From Marivirga harenae (GTDB taxonomy: Bacteria; Bacteroidota; Bacteroidia; Cytophagales; Cyclobacteriaceae), in NCBI RefSeq assembly GCF_030534335.1, contig NZ_CP130565.1, positions 3,059,501-3,123,500 of the forward strand: a stretch of DNA of 64,000 nt, read 5' to 3'. The notes beneath the pieces were generated by a model. That model saw only the letters and a list, made by a program, of their open reading frames with translations. It was not told the origin of the DNA and searched no databases. The position numbers and the translations under genes were made by a program. Shown here piece by piece: positions 1 to 9,938 of the stretch. Position 1 is the first letter of the stretch, and each line of letters opens with the position of its first letter.

Positions 1-3000
1 TATTTAATTATGCTACTACTCCTGTTTTCAATTCTTTTGACCAACCATTTAAGACCGAGTGGGCGACAGGGACTACCGCAGAAGCTGAGCCAGAAAGTTA
101 TGATACCTTCTATGAGATTTACTTAAATATGTACTATAGTCCCGAGGGCTTTGTGGATAATCCGATTTCACTTTTTTTGCCAGAGGAGAACAGATACTTT
201 GATGTAGAATTCTCACAATACACGGAAGATCCCTCTACCACAGGTGGCCCTGGAGGAGGGGGATTTGCAGTGTCTTATACGGAAGTTTTGGAAACTATTG
301 CTTTCGATACTTTGGCCGACAAATCAATCAATGATTTCGATGGAAAGCTAGTTAATTTTACAAATAGAGATGCTCCCTATTTTAAGGGAGAAATAGCTCA
401 ATTAAGAGTCTGGAACGTGGCAAGAACAGAACAAGAGCTTGTCAACAATTTATTAGATGTAGATCCTGAAAGTGCTGGGCTCATGGCCTATTTCGATTTT
501 AATGACGGAATTCCTGAGGGGGATAACAGCGGAATTTCACATGTGTTAGATAATACTTCTAATAATTTCGATGGCAATATCATTGGATTTGATTTAGATG
601 GTATTAATTCCAATTTTAATCAAAGTACTTTACCTGCTGCAGCTGAATCTACAGGAGTTTTAAAATTTGATGGTTTAAAAGATAATATTGAAATTCCTAA
701 CCTAGCAGTTTTTAAGGATAACTATACTATTGAAACCTGGTTCAAAACCGCGGAAGATGGAACGTTATTTTCGTGGGCGCCACCAGGGGCTGAAAGTTTC
801 TGGCTTGAAGGAGGGATCACTTTTTTTATACAAAGTGGAGGTCTGGCAGTTGATGTATTTAATGTCGGAGGGCCTTATGGCGTTAGGAAGAATGGCAATG
901 ATATTACGGATAACCAATGGCATCATGTGGCATTTACAATTGAAAAAGATATCAGCGGAATAAATGAAAGGATTCGAATTTATATTGACGGGGTTCTGGA
1001 AAACGAAAGCTTCTATAACTTCTCAGATATTATTAATGATGGAAGCGGTAATTTTATTTCCAAAATTGGATTCACAAATTTTAATTTTCCGTTTTTAGAT
1101 TTCTCATCTGGTGGATTAATTCCTAATAGCACCTCAAATTGGGTGCCAGGAAAGGATGGAAAAGCCCAAATTTCCAAATCTCAAAGTTTTTATATTTCTG
1201 ATAATGACGGTAATTTATGGATGTTTGGAGGTAAAGGCCTAGATGAATTTGCCAGTGAGGTAATGACTGCTGATTTAAGAAAATATAATTTTGAAACCTC
1301 AACTTGGGATTTTATTTCAGGTATTGAAGATGACAATGCAAGTGGAATATATGGTAATCTCAATGAAGCAAATGTCAATAATCGGCCAGGGCCAGACTCG
1401 CCACGAATGGTTGGATTACCAATGATTCCATCTTCATTTTCGGGGGTGAAGGCTATGATAAAAATGGTGAACTTGGGTTTTTGGGAGATTTATGGCTTTA
1501 TGACATTGGAGATAATATTTGGACTTGGTTGGCTGGAGCTGATACAGTTAATTCCTTAGGTAACCACGGGGGAAAAGGGGTATCAAATGAAAACTTTATT
1601 CCCGAATCAAGGAAGTTATTTTCCACCTTTCAAGATGGAGAAGGTAATTTTTGGCTTTTTGGCGGTCAAACATCTAGTGAAAATAGTAATCGAAACGATT
1701 TATGGAAATATAATCCTCAAAATAGTGAATGGACTTGGGTTTCTGGAGGAGATCAGGGTGATGAAGCTGGCGTTTATACTGCCCTTGGTGAGGCTGATCC
1801 CTCTAATCAACCTGGCGCACGGTCAGGTGCGCAAGTTTGGTACCAAGATGATAAACTTTGGGTTTTTGGAGGATTGGGAGTTGATGTCAATGGTCAAGTT
1901 TTAGATCGACTCAATGATTTTTGGTCCTTTGATTTTAATAGTAATTTTTGGACTTGGGAGGGTGGACCTAACTTTGCTGGAAACACTGGCAATTATGGTG
2001 AATTAGGGATTCCTTCATCGGAAAACATTCCGGGGGCTCGTGATAATGGAAATACATTTGTTGATCATGAAGGTCAGCTAATCATGTTTGGTGGCTATAA
2101 GTTTACTCAAGGTAGAGCAGGTACTTATAATGATTTGTGGAGTTATAATATTGAAACAAAAGAGTGGACATGGTTAGACGGAATTAATCAAACTGCCGGT
2201 CTAAGGGTAACAAGCTCGATTGGTGAATTAGGAGCTGGAACTAAACTATTTCCAAAAGCAAGAAATGGAGGTCACACATGGGTTGACAATGATGGGAATT
2301 TTTGGCTGTATGGAGGCAGTCCCAATGCTAATTCAGGATTAGGGATGCTGAATGATATGTGGAAATACGATTCCAATAATGACTTTTGGACTTATTATGG
2401 TGGGTCGGTGGATGCAGATAGCACAAAAGGAGTATATGGAACAAAAGGACTAGGAGCAGTAACCAACAAACCCAGATCACGATGGCATGGTAATTCCTGG
2501 TATGCCAATGACGGCAAGCTATGGTTTTTTGGTGGAATTTCAGCTGCTGGTGATGGAGGAGATATCGTTTGGCTTAATGATCTTTGGAGCTATGATCCTA
2601 TTGGGGAAATTTATACTTGGGAAAGTGGTAGCAGTCAAGCAAATGAACAAGGGAAGTATGGTTCCAAAGGTATTCCTAATATTAATAATAGTCCAGGAGC
2701 AAGAAGCAGTGCCACTTCTTGGGTAGATGAACAGGGCAATTTCTGGCTATTTGGTGGATATGAAAGCTTCGAATACTACAATGATTTGTGGAAATTTAAT
2801 CCGACTGCTAAAACTTGGACATGGATTTCAGGCCGCAACAGCCAAAATATTCCGGGGTCTTATGGAGTGCAAGGAGAGGAAAACAACCAAAATGAAATTG
2901 GGTCAAGAAGATATACGGGATCTTGGGTTGATGATGAAGGTAATTTCTGGGTATTTGGTGGACAAGGTAGAGACAAAGCCTCACAATTGGGGCTGCTTAA

Positions 3001-6000
3001 CGATTTATGGAAATATAATCCGGAAACGAAAAATTGGATATGGATGAAAGGTTCCAATAGCGTCAATGCAACTGGTCATTATGGTACTTTAGGTGTTCCT
3101 AATCCCGATAATAATCCACCAGCAAGGTATGGTTATACGCATTGGAAAGATAATGTTGGTAATTTATGGCTTTTTGGTGGAGTTGCAGTTAGCGAATGGT
3201 TCAATGACCTATGGAGATATGATGTCAGAACAAATGAATGGACGTGGTTTGGAGGTAGTAAGGCAACATTTGACGAATTAGTTCTTCTGGCCCCACACTA
3301 TAATTTTAGTAACTACGGAACCAAAGGAATTGTTGATCCGACTAACGTTATTGGCAACAGAGAACGCGCCATGGGATTTAAAAATGATAATAATGCTTTT
3401 TGGTTATTTGGGGGAAGGACAAATACTGTGCTTGGATATAATGACCTTTGGCAAATCACTTTTGTACCAGGGAAACCGTATTTATATCCTCTCGATACTA
3501 TTCAATCTAACTCGTTCAGCATAAGTTTTGATGAGGCTTGGGCCTCGTCTTATCAAGTTCAATTATCATTTGAAGAGGACTTTAGTGATATTATCTCTGA
3601 GTTCAATATAACTGATAGAAGTATTTCTATAGGAGATTTAGATCCTGCCACCAAATATTATTATAGAATTAAGGCAATAAATGCTAATGGAGAGTCAGAC
3701 TTTACAGATCAAAATCAAGTATTAACCTTGCCTGCTAAGCCTTCATTTAAACCCATCACCAAAGGACAATTAAATCAGAGAGATGCTGTACTAGTATGGG
3801 ATTTATTAGCTGGCGAAATTGATGAATATATTTTGCAGATTTCTACTGACTCAACATTCACGGATGAGGCAGATTTGATTTCAGGATATGCTTCAAAATC
3901 AATTGACAGTGACATAAATAGCACTTTGATAGAGGGGCTTTCTTCTGGGACCAACTACTATGGCAGGATTAAGGCCAATAATAGTTCAGGTAGCTCTCGT
4001 TATAGTGATGTAGTTAGTTTTCTTACTAAACCCTCGGCTCCAGATTTAAATGAAACTACTATTCGTAATTCAATAACGCAGAGCAGTTTTCAGCTAATTT
4101 GGAATCCTGGAACTGGAGTGTTTGACAAGTACATACTATATTTAGCTGAAGATATGCAATTTGAAAATCTTGTAACTTCCTTCAATGGAGTGGATATTTC
4201 AAAAGATGTAAATACATTCATAATAAATGATTTAGTGCCTGGAAGCGAATATTTCGTTACTTTGTTATCCGAGAATTCATCTGGAGTTTCAGAGACCTCC
4301 GATACTTTAATGATTTTAACTAGACCTGAAGCTCCAATATTTAACACAACTAATTATTTGTCGGGAGTTACACAAAATGACGCGATTTTAAATTGGGAGG
4401 TCATTCCTGAAATTTTTGATGGCTACGAATTACAACTTTCTCTTGACTTTAGCTTTTCAAATGAAAACTTATTTTTAGCTGGTTATGGCAAGGATGAAAT
4501 TTCGAGAACGATTGACAAAAGTCAAAGTACAGATACAGTAAGAAATCTTGAAGCAGGTACAACCTATTTTGCTCGGGTCAGGGCTTTTAATAGTTCAGGA
4601 GGCTCAAATTATTCTAATGTGGTTGCAATAGAGACCATTCCTAAAGCGCCTTCTTTTAATATTATCAATAATATCACTCAAAACTCAGCCTCTGTAAGCT
4701 GGAGTAATCCTTCCGGAGCGGAATCGTATTTAATTGATGTTAATACTAGTCCGGAATATTTGACAGATAGTGCAATATTTGAGAATTTTCCTGTTGCAGT
4801 GGCTTTTCAAATTTTGGAGGACTTAGAACCGGGTACCACTTATTACACCAGACTGCAATCTACAAATGAAAACGGAAGCAGTGGTCTAATAACGCCATTC
4901 GATTATAGTGATACTTCATTTGTCACGATTCCTGCTAATCCATTTTTGGAGACAGCTCTGGAGATACAGCAAAATACTGCTTTAATTAGCTGGGAAAATG
5001 TAAAAGGAGCAAATCGATATCTTTTGGATGTATCAAATAATGGATTTCAAACTTATATTAATAATTACCAAGGAATCGCAGTAGATGATAATGAATTTCT
5101 CATTGAAGAGTTAAGTCCTGGCCTTCAATACCAGGTGCGATTAAAATCCCAAAATGGCTCTGGAAATTCAGCTTATTCTAATGTATATGTTTTTAGAACC
5201 ATTCCTGCGCAACCGATCGCTAGAGATGCTTCAACCGTGGCTGCTACTTCCTTTACTGCTAATTGGGATCCATCAGTTGGTGCTGATTATTATATTTTGG
5301 AGGTGACAGACGATGATTTTTTTACCTACACCGAACAGATTATTGACTTGGCCATTCCAAGTCGCGTATCTAACTTAGTAGAAGGGAATTCTTACAAATA
5401 CAGAGTTAAAGCAGGAAATTCATCTGGTGTTTCACCTCCTTCAAATGCAGTTGAAGTAATAGTTTCCACCAATTCTCAAACCTTAGCTTTATCTAATTTT
5501 GATTTCCAAGAGGATTTTCGGTCTGGAGAAGAATCAGTTCCCATAGATATTCAACTCGGTGGAGGCCAGGGGCAAATAAGCTGCCTGATTCGATACAAAG
5601 GGATACTGGACAATAATTGGCAAGATAGTGTTCTCTTGACGACCATAGGTAACCAGCAGTACAGGTTTACGGTTCAAGAGTTCATGCTTGATGAATTGGG
5701 CTTTGAATTTGAGCTTTTTATTACAGATGGTATTACAAGTATTTTGAGGTCAAGAAATCTAATTTCCAGAAGTTTTAGTAACGAACAAAGTAGCATAATT
5801 CCACTTTTGAACATAAGTTCGCGTTGGCAGATGTTTTCAATTCCATATATTCTAGACGATAACTTAATAGAAACTATTTTCAGCAGCCTTGGTCAGCTGG
5901 AATATGAAACCGAGTGGCGATTGGTGCATTATGATGGAACTAACTATGTGGACGCAGGTGCTGGTATTAATCGAATAGAACTTGGCAAAGGCTATTGGCT

Positions 6001-7081
6001 AAATTTTAAATCCCAAGAGGAAACCCAAATTAAAGTTGGAAGTGGAAAAGTGAATATTGCATCTCCTTTTAATATGGTTTTGCGTGAAGGGTGGAACCAA
6101 ATTGGTAATCCCTATAATGTCACCTTAAATTGGGATGTTGTACGTTCTGCAAATCAAGTTTTTAATAGCGTTGCAAGGACTTTAACTTACGACCCTCAAG
6201 ATAATGGGTTCGAAGAAGATATTTTAATTAATGCTTTTGAAGGTGCATTTGTTTGGTCTGATATTGACACGGAATTAGTGATCAATTTACGGGGATCTTC
6301 TTCCTTTAGAGTAGCCGGGAATGAAGAGAATTATTTTTCTGGTAATATTGACCAAGCTCGATGGAAGTGTCCAATAAATATTGAGTTTGCAAATGGATTG
6401 AAAAACATAGCTAACATCGGGATGTCGGAAGAAGCTCTATTAGGAAAGGATCATTTAGACAAGATGCAAGTTCCTAGATTTGTGGAATTCACAGAGATGT
6501 ATACTCGTCATGAGGATTATTTTTACCCTTATTTCCAGCAAGATATTAGACCTTCCGCTAATATAGAGAGGTGGCTATTTAATTTGTCTTCCAATCAATT
6601 GAAAGGAACCGTAAAACTAAGCTGGGATAATGAAGCATTTAAAAATAGTGTGAAGCAGCTATGGATAATTGATGAAGAGAATGGGGTCCTGGTCAATATG
6701 AATGAGATCAACAGCATTTCCCTAGATATAAAGGATAACCATCAAATCTCAATTCATCTCACTGAAAATAAAAATGAGCTGCCACTTCCGTTTAAAATGT
6801 TGATGGGAAATCCATATCCTAATCCAACGAACCGCATGAACAATGTGAATATATTGTTACCAGAGGCAATGGAGAATTATGAGATTTTGCTTTCACTTTA
6901 TAGTGCTGACGGTAGTAAGTTAGCAACTTTGGCAGAAGGGGTTTATGAAGCAGGTATTTACAATTTTCAACTAGATTTTGAGGATTTTGAAAATGTAAGT
7001 TCTGGTATGCTGATTTATAAATTGGCAGTAAGTGGTCCTAATGGGCAAACGATATTCAGAAAAGTAATTTTAAATAAATAG
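1..7081 (+). CDS. Giant secreted LamG-Kelch-FN3 protein with T9SS sorting domain (5' partial, frameshifted)
   Basis: The reading frame is already open at the left edge (frame 3), so the start and signal peptide lie outside the window. In order I see the end of one LamG/concanavalin-A-like domain (about 370-510), a second LamG-like domain (about 655-1100), eleven Kelch-type repeats of about 70 residues (1150-3460; each has a W-x-FGG and an NDLW-Y...W-W core), seven fibronectin-III-like domains (about 3470-5470), a poorly characterised region, and a type A T9SS C-terminal sorting domain (about 6785-7078, beginning near PYPNPTN). Frame 3 runs to a stop at 1557-1559, but Kelch homology moves to frame 2 at about 1390 and continues to 7081, so one base is missing. 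The product should be exported by the type IX system to the cell surface and probably binds glycans or proteins. Its actual ligand is unknown. Confidence 0.85.
1389..1391 (+). other. Single-base frameshift inside Kelch repeat 2
   Basis: Frame 3 reads NNRPG up to the GGG codon here. The following residues that match the repeat consensus (ARLATNGW...IFIFGGEGYDKNGELG...NDLW-like) are in frame 2. Other repeats read PGAR at this point, for example near 1810 and 2035. Restoring one G to the run (GGG to GGGG) would join the two frames perfectly. There is no X-XXY-YYZ slippery heptamer, so programmed -1 frameshifting is unlikely. A sequencing error or a recent inactivating deletion fits better. Confidence 0.8.
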
Positions 7082-7084
7082 AGA

Positions 7085-8275
7085 ATGGATAATATGAATT
7101 TTAAGAGCTTGAAATCTGGGCTAACAATTATGTTTTCCATGGTGGCAATCTGGGCATCTGCTCAAATTGTGACAGATAAGACCAATAAAATTGTTATAGA
7201 TTATAAAGGTGTTGAACTTAATACTTCACTACCGACCATTGATTGGGTTTTTCCAAAAGTTGAATATACCAATACCCAGGAAAATTATGTGCAATTAAAG
7301 GCAATTATAACTTCTAGTATTCCCTTAAAAAGTGTTATGCTTGATGTCAGTCTGGGAGAAAATGGAAGAAAAATTGGTTCAAGGGCTGGTGAAATTGATG
7401 ATCCTTTTAATGTACAAATAGATTTGACTATGAATGTAATCAAAGGTCAAAACTGGATCGAACTCACTGCTACAAATGAGGAAGGAGGCATCGTAAAAGA
7501 GCATAGAAGCATAATGGTAGGATTGGATGCCATAGGAGATGCTGTCACCATTGATCGAAAGGACTATGCATTGCTTTTTGCTACCAATAGATATGATAAT
7601 TGGAATGATTTAGTTAATCCAATATTCGATGCTGAGGCAATCGGAAAGGAACTAGAAGACAGGTATGGCTTTGAAATCGAGATTGTAAAGGATCCAAACC
7701 AAGATCAGGTAATGACAAAATTGCGGGAATACGCGCAAAGAAAATATAAACCACAAGATCAATTATTTATATTTTTCGCAGGTCATGGCATTTACGATGA
7801 AGTTTTCGGAGAGGGCTTCTTGGTGGCCAGAAATTCCATCATAAATGATGTGAGTAAAAATACTTATATATCGCACAACAGAATCCGAAGTAATATTAAT
7901 AACATTCCGTGTGAACACATCTTTTTAGCAATGGATGCTTGTTTCGGAGGTACTTTTGATCCAGTTTTAGCGTCTTCAAGATCTGCCTTATACGATGATA
8001 TTGATGACAAAGCCTATTTGGTCAAGAAATTATCTAAGCGAACAAGAAAATATCTGACTTCTGGAGGAAAAGAATATGTGTCCGATGGCGTTAGAGGATC
8101 ACATTCTCCTTTTGCTAAAAGCTTTTTAGAGGCATTAAAAACTTATGGAGGGGAAGATAGAATTCTCATTTTGGATGAAATCAAATTGTATATGGAGAGA
8201 TTAAGCACAACTCCTAGGTTTGGTGAATTTGGAACTGATGAAAATGGAAGTGATTTTGTATTTGTGGCCAATTAA
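7085..8275 (+). CDS. Secreted caspase-like (peptidase C14) protein
   Basis: This 396-residue protein has an N-terminal hydrophobic signal (about residues 8-27, ending ASAQ), a beta-rich region of about 110 residues, and a C-terminal caspase/metacaspase fold from about residue 158. The catalytic pair is visible: His234 in FFAGHG and Cys286 in MDACFGG. The family cleaves proteins after basic or acidic residues; which one cannot be told from this reading. The gene starts 3 bases after the stop of the giant T9SS substrate, so the two are probably co-transcribed. The signal peptide suggests activity in the periplasm or outside the cell rather than in the cytoplasm. No T9SS sorting domain is present. 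A role in processing the neighbouring giant protein is possible but is only inferred from position. Confidence 0.85.
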   Translation: MDNMNFKSLKSGLTIMFSMVAIWASAQIVTDKTNKIVIDYKGVELNTSLPTIDWVFPKVEYTNTQENYVQLKAIITSSIPLKSVMLDVSLGENGRKIGSRAGEIDDPFNVQIDLTMNVIKGQNWIELTATNEEGGIVKEHRSIMVGLDAIGDAVTIDRKDYALLFATNRYDNWNDLVNPIFDAEAIGKELEDRYGFEIEIVKDPNQDQVMTKLREYAQRKYKPQDQLFIFFAGHGIYDEVFGEGFLVARNSIINDVSKNTYISHNRIRSNINNIPCEHIFLAMDACFGGTFDPVLASSRSALYDDIDDKAYLVKKLSKRTRKYLTSGGKEYVSDGVRGSHSPFAKSFLEALKTYGGEDRILILDEIKLYMERLSTTPRFGEFGTDENGSDFVFVAN

Positions 8276-8285
8276 TGAATTCATT

Positions 8286-9026
8286 ATGATTTTGAAATTG
8301 AAAAATATATGTCTCATTTTGTTTTTAAGAACGGTTTTTGGTTATTATTCCTATGCCCAGGAAATTCAGATCATGAACGTGCAAATGAAGGGTGAAAACA
8401 TTGAAGTGATGTACAACCTTCTGGATGAAAGAATTGATCGCAGTTATACTGTGAATCTTTACATTTCCAAGGATAATTTTATTCAACCGATGGAGCAGGT
8501 GAGTGGCGATGTAGGAGTAGATATACCTGTTGGTAATAATAAAAAGTTGATTTGGCATGCAAAAAATGAATTGGGAGCTGACTTTGAGGGGGACATTTCA
8601 CTTGAATTAAAAGGAAATTACTATGTTCCATTTATTACTATTGATGGAATAACAGAAGGGAGGGAATTCGAAAGAGGTAAGGAGCACGATGTCATTTGGT
8701 CAGGGGGTAGAGGAGATAATATTTTGAATTTTGAACTATACAGAGGAGAAGATTTAATCGTTTCTTTTGAAGAAAGGCCTAATAATGGAAATACTAGTAT
8801 TCAAATACCTGTAAAAGTTAAACCAGGCGATAATTATAGGTTCCGAATTAGCGATAAAAGAAACCGTGATGATGTCGTTTATACTGATTATTTCATTATC
8901 AAGAGAAAAATTCCCTTAAGTTTACAACTTGTAAGCACTGCCGTAATAGGAGTTGGTGCTGGTTTTCTCATTCAATTCCTGATACCTGAACCTCCTATTA
9001 GTGATCCTCCTTTACCCAGTAGATAA
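8286..9026 (+). CDS. Secreted/anchored protein with KNH-like (Ser-Thr-rich GPI-anchored family-like) domain
   Basis: I start this gene at the ATG at 8286, 10 bases after the caspase stop, because it gives a clean signal peptide (MILKLKNICLILFLR...YSYAQ). An upstream in-frame ATG overlaps the caspase gene and spoils that signal. The 246-residue product has an N-terminal beta domain like those in Bacteroidota surface proteins (VMYNLLDERIDRSYTVNLY). A second beta domain (about 8640-8900, with the VIWSGG and YRFRISD signatures) resembles the Kre9/KNH fold. A single hydrophobic helix (about 8930-8985) and a proline-rich tail close the protein. It is the third gene of the Kelch-caspase cassette. 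Its function is unknown; the tail suggests membrane anchoring. Confidence 0.7.
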   Translation: MILKLKNICLILFLRTVFGYYSYAQEIQIMNVQMKGENIEVMYNLLDERIDRSYTVNLYISKDNFIQPMEQVSGDVGVDIPVGNNKKLIWHAKNELGADFEGDISLELKGNYYVPFITIDGITEGREFERGKEHDVIWSGGRGDNILNFELYRGEDLIVSFEERPNNGNTSIQIPVKVKPGDNYRFRISDKRNRDDVVYTDYFIIKRKIPLSLQLVSTAVIGVGAGFLIQFLIPEPPISDPPLPSR

Positions 9027-9066
9027 TTCGATTGTAACTCTTTAGTCATCTAACTGCTTCAATCTC

Positions 9067-9849
9067 CTATTTTAGAAATTTGGGAACAAAAGGATTGTCT
9101 TTCCGGTACTTGAACCCTTGAATTAAGGATAAAATGGTAATCAATACTGCACAAGAAATAGCAGTATATGCTATTGATTTAAAATCATTCATATGTCGAA
9201 TTGCTATTGCAATTAATGCCCAAACAGCCACAGCATTAAACTCACGCATATATCGTCTATATAAGAAATATAGAAACAGGATGGTAGTGACCAATATCAT
9301 AATAATGGTCCAAACTTCTTCAGAAAAGAATAGACTGAAATTTTCCGTCTTAAGATATGCTGCGATATTAGTTACTGTCGCCACTGTAATCCATCCGCTG
9401 TACAAAGAAATTGGCCACCAGACAAAACCTATGATGTTGGCTGGCGCATCCCATCTTTCCATTCCCAAGCGAATTACCGCTATCATTAGGGCAATTAGAA
9501 TCGCTAGCATGAAAACTACGGACAGTAAAAACTGCTCGTTTAACCAATACCATAACCAAAATCCAGAAGCAATATTAGCAAGGGCCAGCCAAATCCCTTG
9601 TTGAGTCAATGTTTCAGAATACTTATTTTTGAAAGCTTGAATCAAGTACCAAATAGCATTTATCAATAGGCCTAAATATATAATGCTCCAGATAGAGAAA
9701 GCGTAGCCAGCAGGAGTAAAGAGGCTGTTTATTTCATCACTTAGTTGGCCCATCTTATTGCCATTGATTGCCGCAGTGCTTACATAATAATTCCAATAAA
9801 CAATGGCGATTACAGATACAATATTAATGATTCCTATAATTTTTTTCAT
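9067..9849 (-). CDS. TspO/MBR-related tryptophan-rich membrane protein
   Basis: This 260-residue protein is almost entirely hydrophobic, with about eight predicted membrane helices and many tryptophans. The segment FTPAGYAFSIWSIIYLG (residues about 45-61) matches the hallmark region of the TspO/peripheral benzodiazepine receptor-related family. It is about 100 residues longer than classical five-helix TspO (about 160 residues), so it belongs to the larger TspO-like group often annotated as tryptophan-rich sensory protein. Classical members bind porphyrins or cholesterol, and I would not transfer that function here. The gene is convergent with the 1-9026 cassette and separated from it by 40 bases without a clear hairpin. 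Confidence 0.65.
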   Translation of the reverse strand: MKKIIGIINIVSVIAIVYWNYYVSTAAINGNKMGQLSDEINSLFTPAGYAFSIWSIIYLGLLINAIWYLIQAFKNKYSETLTQQGIWLALANIASGFWLWYWLNEQFLLSVVFMLAILIALMIAVIRLGMERWDAPANIIGFVWWPISLYSGWITVATVTNIAAYLKTENFSLFFSEEVWTIIMILVTTILFLYFLYRRYMREFNAVAVWALIAIAIRHMNDFKSIAYTAISCAVLITILSLIQGFKYRKDNPFVPKFLK

Positions 9850-9938
9850 AAGCTGTTTTATAGCCTTATACTGCTTAAACTAAAAAATGTTGACTCTGGA
9901 GAGTGTTTAGATACTTATTTACCTAAAAACCTCTGAAC

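Noticed and set aside
1389-1400. Programmed -1 ribosomal frameshift
   Set aside because: The direction fits, but there is no slippery heptamer and no obvious downstream stem-loop; a lost base is simpler.
7085-8275. Caspase-based anti-phage defence system
   Set aside because: The protein has a signal peptide and its neighbours are secreted proteins rather than sensors, TPR-CHAT substrates or nucleases.
9134-9604. 156-residue frame antisense to the TspO-like gene
   Set aside because: It is the mirror of a real hydrophobic gene whose own frame has clear family motifs.
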